A DNA stretch of 64,000 nt, from assembly GCF_023555005.1 (NCBI RefSeq), contig NZ_JAMJPJ010000001.1:248001-312000 (forward strand), given 5' to 3'. This DNA is from Halomonas llamarensis. GTDB taxonomy: Bacteria; Pseudomonadota; Gammaproteobacteria; Pseudomonadales; Halomonadaceae. Made by a program: the position numbers and the translations under genes. The notes under the pieces are model-generated. The model was not told where the DNA came from. It saw only the letters and a program-made list of their open reading frames with translations, and ran no database searches. Position 1 is the first letter of the stretch. Each line of letters begins with the position of its first letter. Positions 63,149 to 64,000 of this stretch are shown piece after piece.

Positions 63149-64000
63149 ATGAAGCTGTTCGACGAGATTCCCCGCGAGCGCCCGGCCACGCCGATGCTCG
63201 ACTCTTTTGATCATCCCGCGGCGCTGCGGGCCATGAACACAGCGCAGCTTGCGCAGCTCGCCGATGAACTGCGCGCCTACTTGCTGTACAGCGTCGGCGT
63301 CTCCGGCGGCCACTTTGGCGCCGGTTTAGGTGTGGTGGAGCTTTCTGTGGCGCTGCACCACGTTTTTAACACCCCGCAAGACCGCCTGGTATGGGACGTG
63401 GGCCATCAGGCCTACCCGCACAAAGTGCTGACCGGACGGCGTGACGCGATGCTGAGCATTCGCCAGCACGGCGGGCTCGCCGCGTTCCCGCGCCGCGCCG
63501 AATCCGCGTACGACACCTTCGGCGTGGGCCATTCGAGTACCTCGATTTCCGCCGCGCTGGGGATGGCGCTCGCTGCTCGCGCCCAGGGCGAAAACCGCCG
63601 TGTGTGCGCGATTATTGGCGACGGTGCGCTCAGCGCGGGCATGGCGTTTGAGGCGCTGGCCCACGCCGGGCACGTCGATGCCAACCTGCTGGTGGTGCTC
63701 AATGACAATGAGATGTCGATCTCCGAAAACGTCGGCGGCATGGCGACGTATCTCGCGCGGGTGCTGTCCAGCAAGCCGTATCTCAAGATGCGTGAAGAGG
63801 GCAAAAAGGTGCTTTCCCACCTGCCCGGCGCCTTGGAGCTAGCGCGCCGCACTGAAGAGCACATGAAAGGCATGGTCAGCCCCGCCACGCTGTTCGAGGA
63901 GATGGGCTTTCACTACGTCGGCCCCATCGACGGCCACGACTTGGACTCGCTCACCCAAGCGCTGACCCACTTAAGCGAGCTGGATGGCCCACAGTTTTTG
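63149..64000 (+). CDS. dxs: 1-deoxy-D-xylulose-5-phosphate synthase (3' end outside the window)
   Basis: 284 codons from ATG 63149. First enzyme of the non-mevalonate isoprenoid pathway, condensing pyruvate and glyceraldehyde 3-phosphate with thiamine diphosphate. Visible blocks: [37 protein letters not shown] and the ThDP motif [18 protein letters not shown] with [13 protein letters not shown]. About the first 45 percent of the usual 620 residues is present. It is 22 nt after ispA. Confidence 0.95.
   Translation, partial: MKLFDEIPRERPATPMLDSFDHPAALRAMNTAQLAQLADELRAYLLYSVGVSGGHFGAGLGVVELSVALHHVFNTPQDRLVWDVGHQAYPHKVLTGRRDAMLSIRQHGGLAAFPRRAESAYDTFGVGHSSTSISAALGMALAARAQGENRRVCAIIGDGALSAGMAFEALAHAGHVDANLLVVLNDNEMSISENVGGMATYLARVLSSKPYLKMREEGKKVLSHLPGALELARRTEEHMKGMVSPATLFEEMGFHYVGPIDGHDLDSLTQALTHLSELDGPQFL

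Overview
The window reads as chromosomal DNA of a Halomonas-like gammaproteobacterium (Halomonadaceae). This rests on gene content rather than a marker gene: two flagellins, a YbiO-type mechanosensitive channel, a CioAB-type bd oxidase, OvoA, a pipecolate/2-aminoadipate catabolic set as in Pseudomonas, and a BCCT-transporter relic. No rRNA or tRNA gene was seen. The genus is an inference.

Layout. 1-1626: 5' part of a large flagellin gene with a clear sigma-28 promoter. 1.7-6.1 kb: an accessory patch of small genes (ZipA-like protein, XRE antitoxin with a decayed toxin, two tandem coiled-coil membrane proteins, an MNT nucleotidyltransferase with a frameshifted HEPN partner), punctuated by five 68-bp REP-type paired palindromes. 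6.1-17.8 kb: housekeeping and stress genes: sbcDC, ybiT, arfB, adenine deaminase, a YihY/BrkB membrane protein, SOS-regulated umuDC, an intact higBA toxin-antitoxin pair and a cold shock gene. 18.0-23.8 kb: respiration: ccoG, a MocR-type regulator, cioAB and a 40-residue DUF2474 protein. 24.0-25.7 kb: a large lipoprotein with a possible Fur site. 25.8-28.8 kb: a tenA-thiC operon under a TPP riboswitch. 28.9-33.5 kb: an ADP-ribosylglycohydrolase-like protein, ovoA (ovothiol synthesis) and a homocysteine S-methyltransferase-like gene facing away from it across a perfect 16-bp palindrome.

33.5-47.1 kb holds the most coherent pathway. AmaA (pipecolate oxidase), AmaB (piperideine-6-carboxylate/aminoadipate semialdehyde dehydrogenase), a class III aminotransferase, two near-identical HglS 2-oxoadipate dioxygenase/decarboxylases and a D-2-hydroxyglutarate dehydrogenase would together take L-pipecolate to 2-oxoglutarate. 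A LysR regulator and an NhaC-family transporter sit inside the cluster. One HglS copy lies beside a junction in which a 47-bp flagellin tail abuts a BCCT transporter gene with a large internal deletion, so the cluster has been rearranged.

47.3-64.0 kb: a second, short flagellin; an AAA-ATPase-like relic; a SWIM-SNF2 helicase; folK and folM-like genes; two truncated group II introns, each starting directly after a transcription terminator (class C behaviour); ybiO; a YqaA protein; an IclR regulator; an enoyl-CoA hydratase; trhO; serA; and xseB-ispA-dxs at the right edge, where dxs is cut off.

A theme of the left patch is decay of the toxin with retention of the antitoxin: in both the XRE and MNT modules the antitoxin frame is intact and the toxin is broken. 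I found no convincing new defence or biosynthetic system. The least explained items are the tandem coiled-coil genes with different repeat numbers, the Fur-linked lipoprotein and the 101-residue exported protein between the two intron relics.
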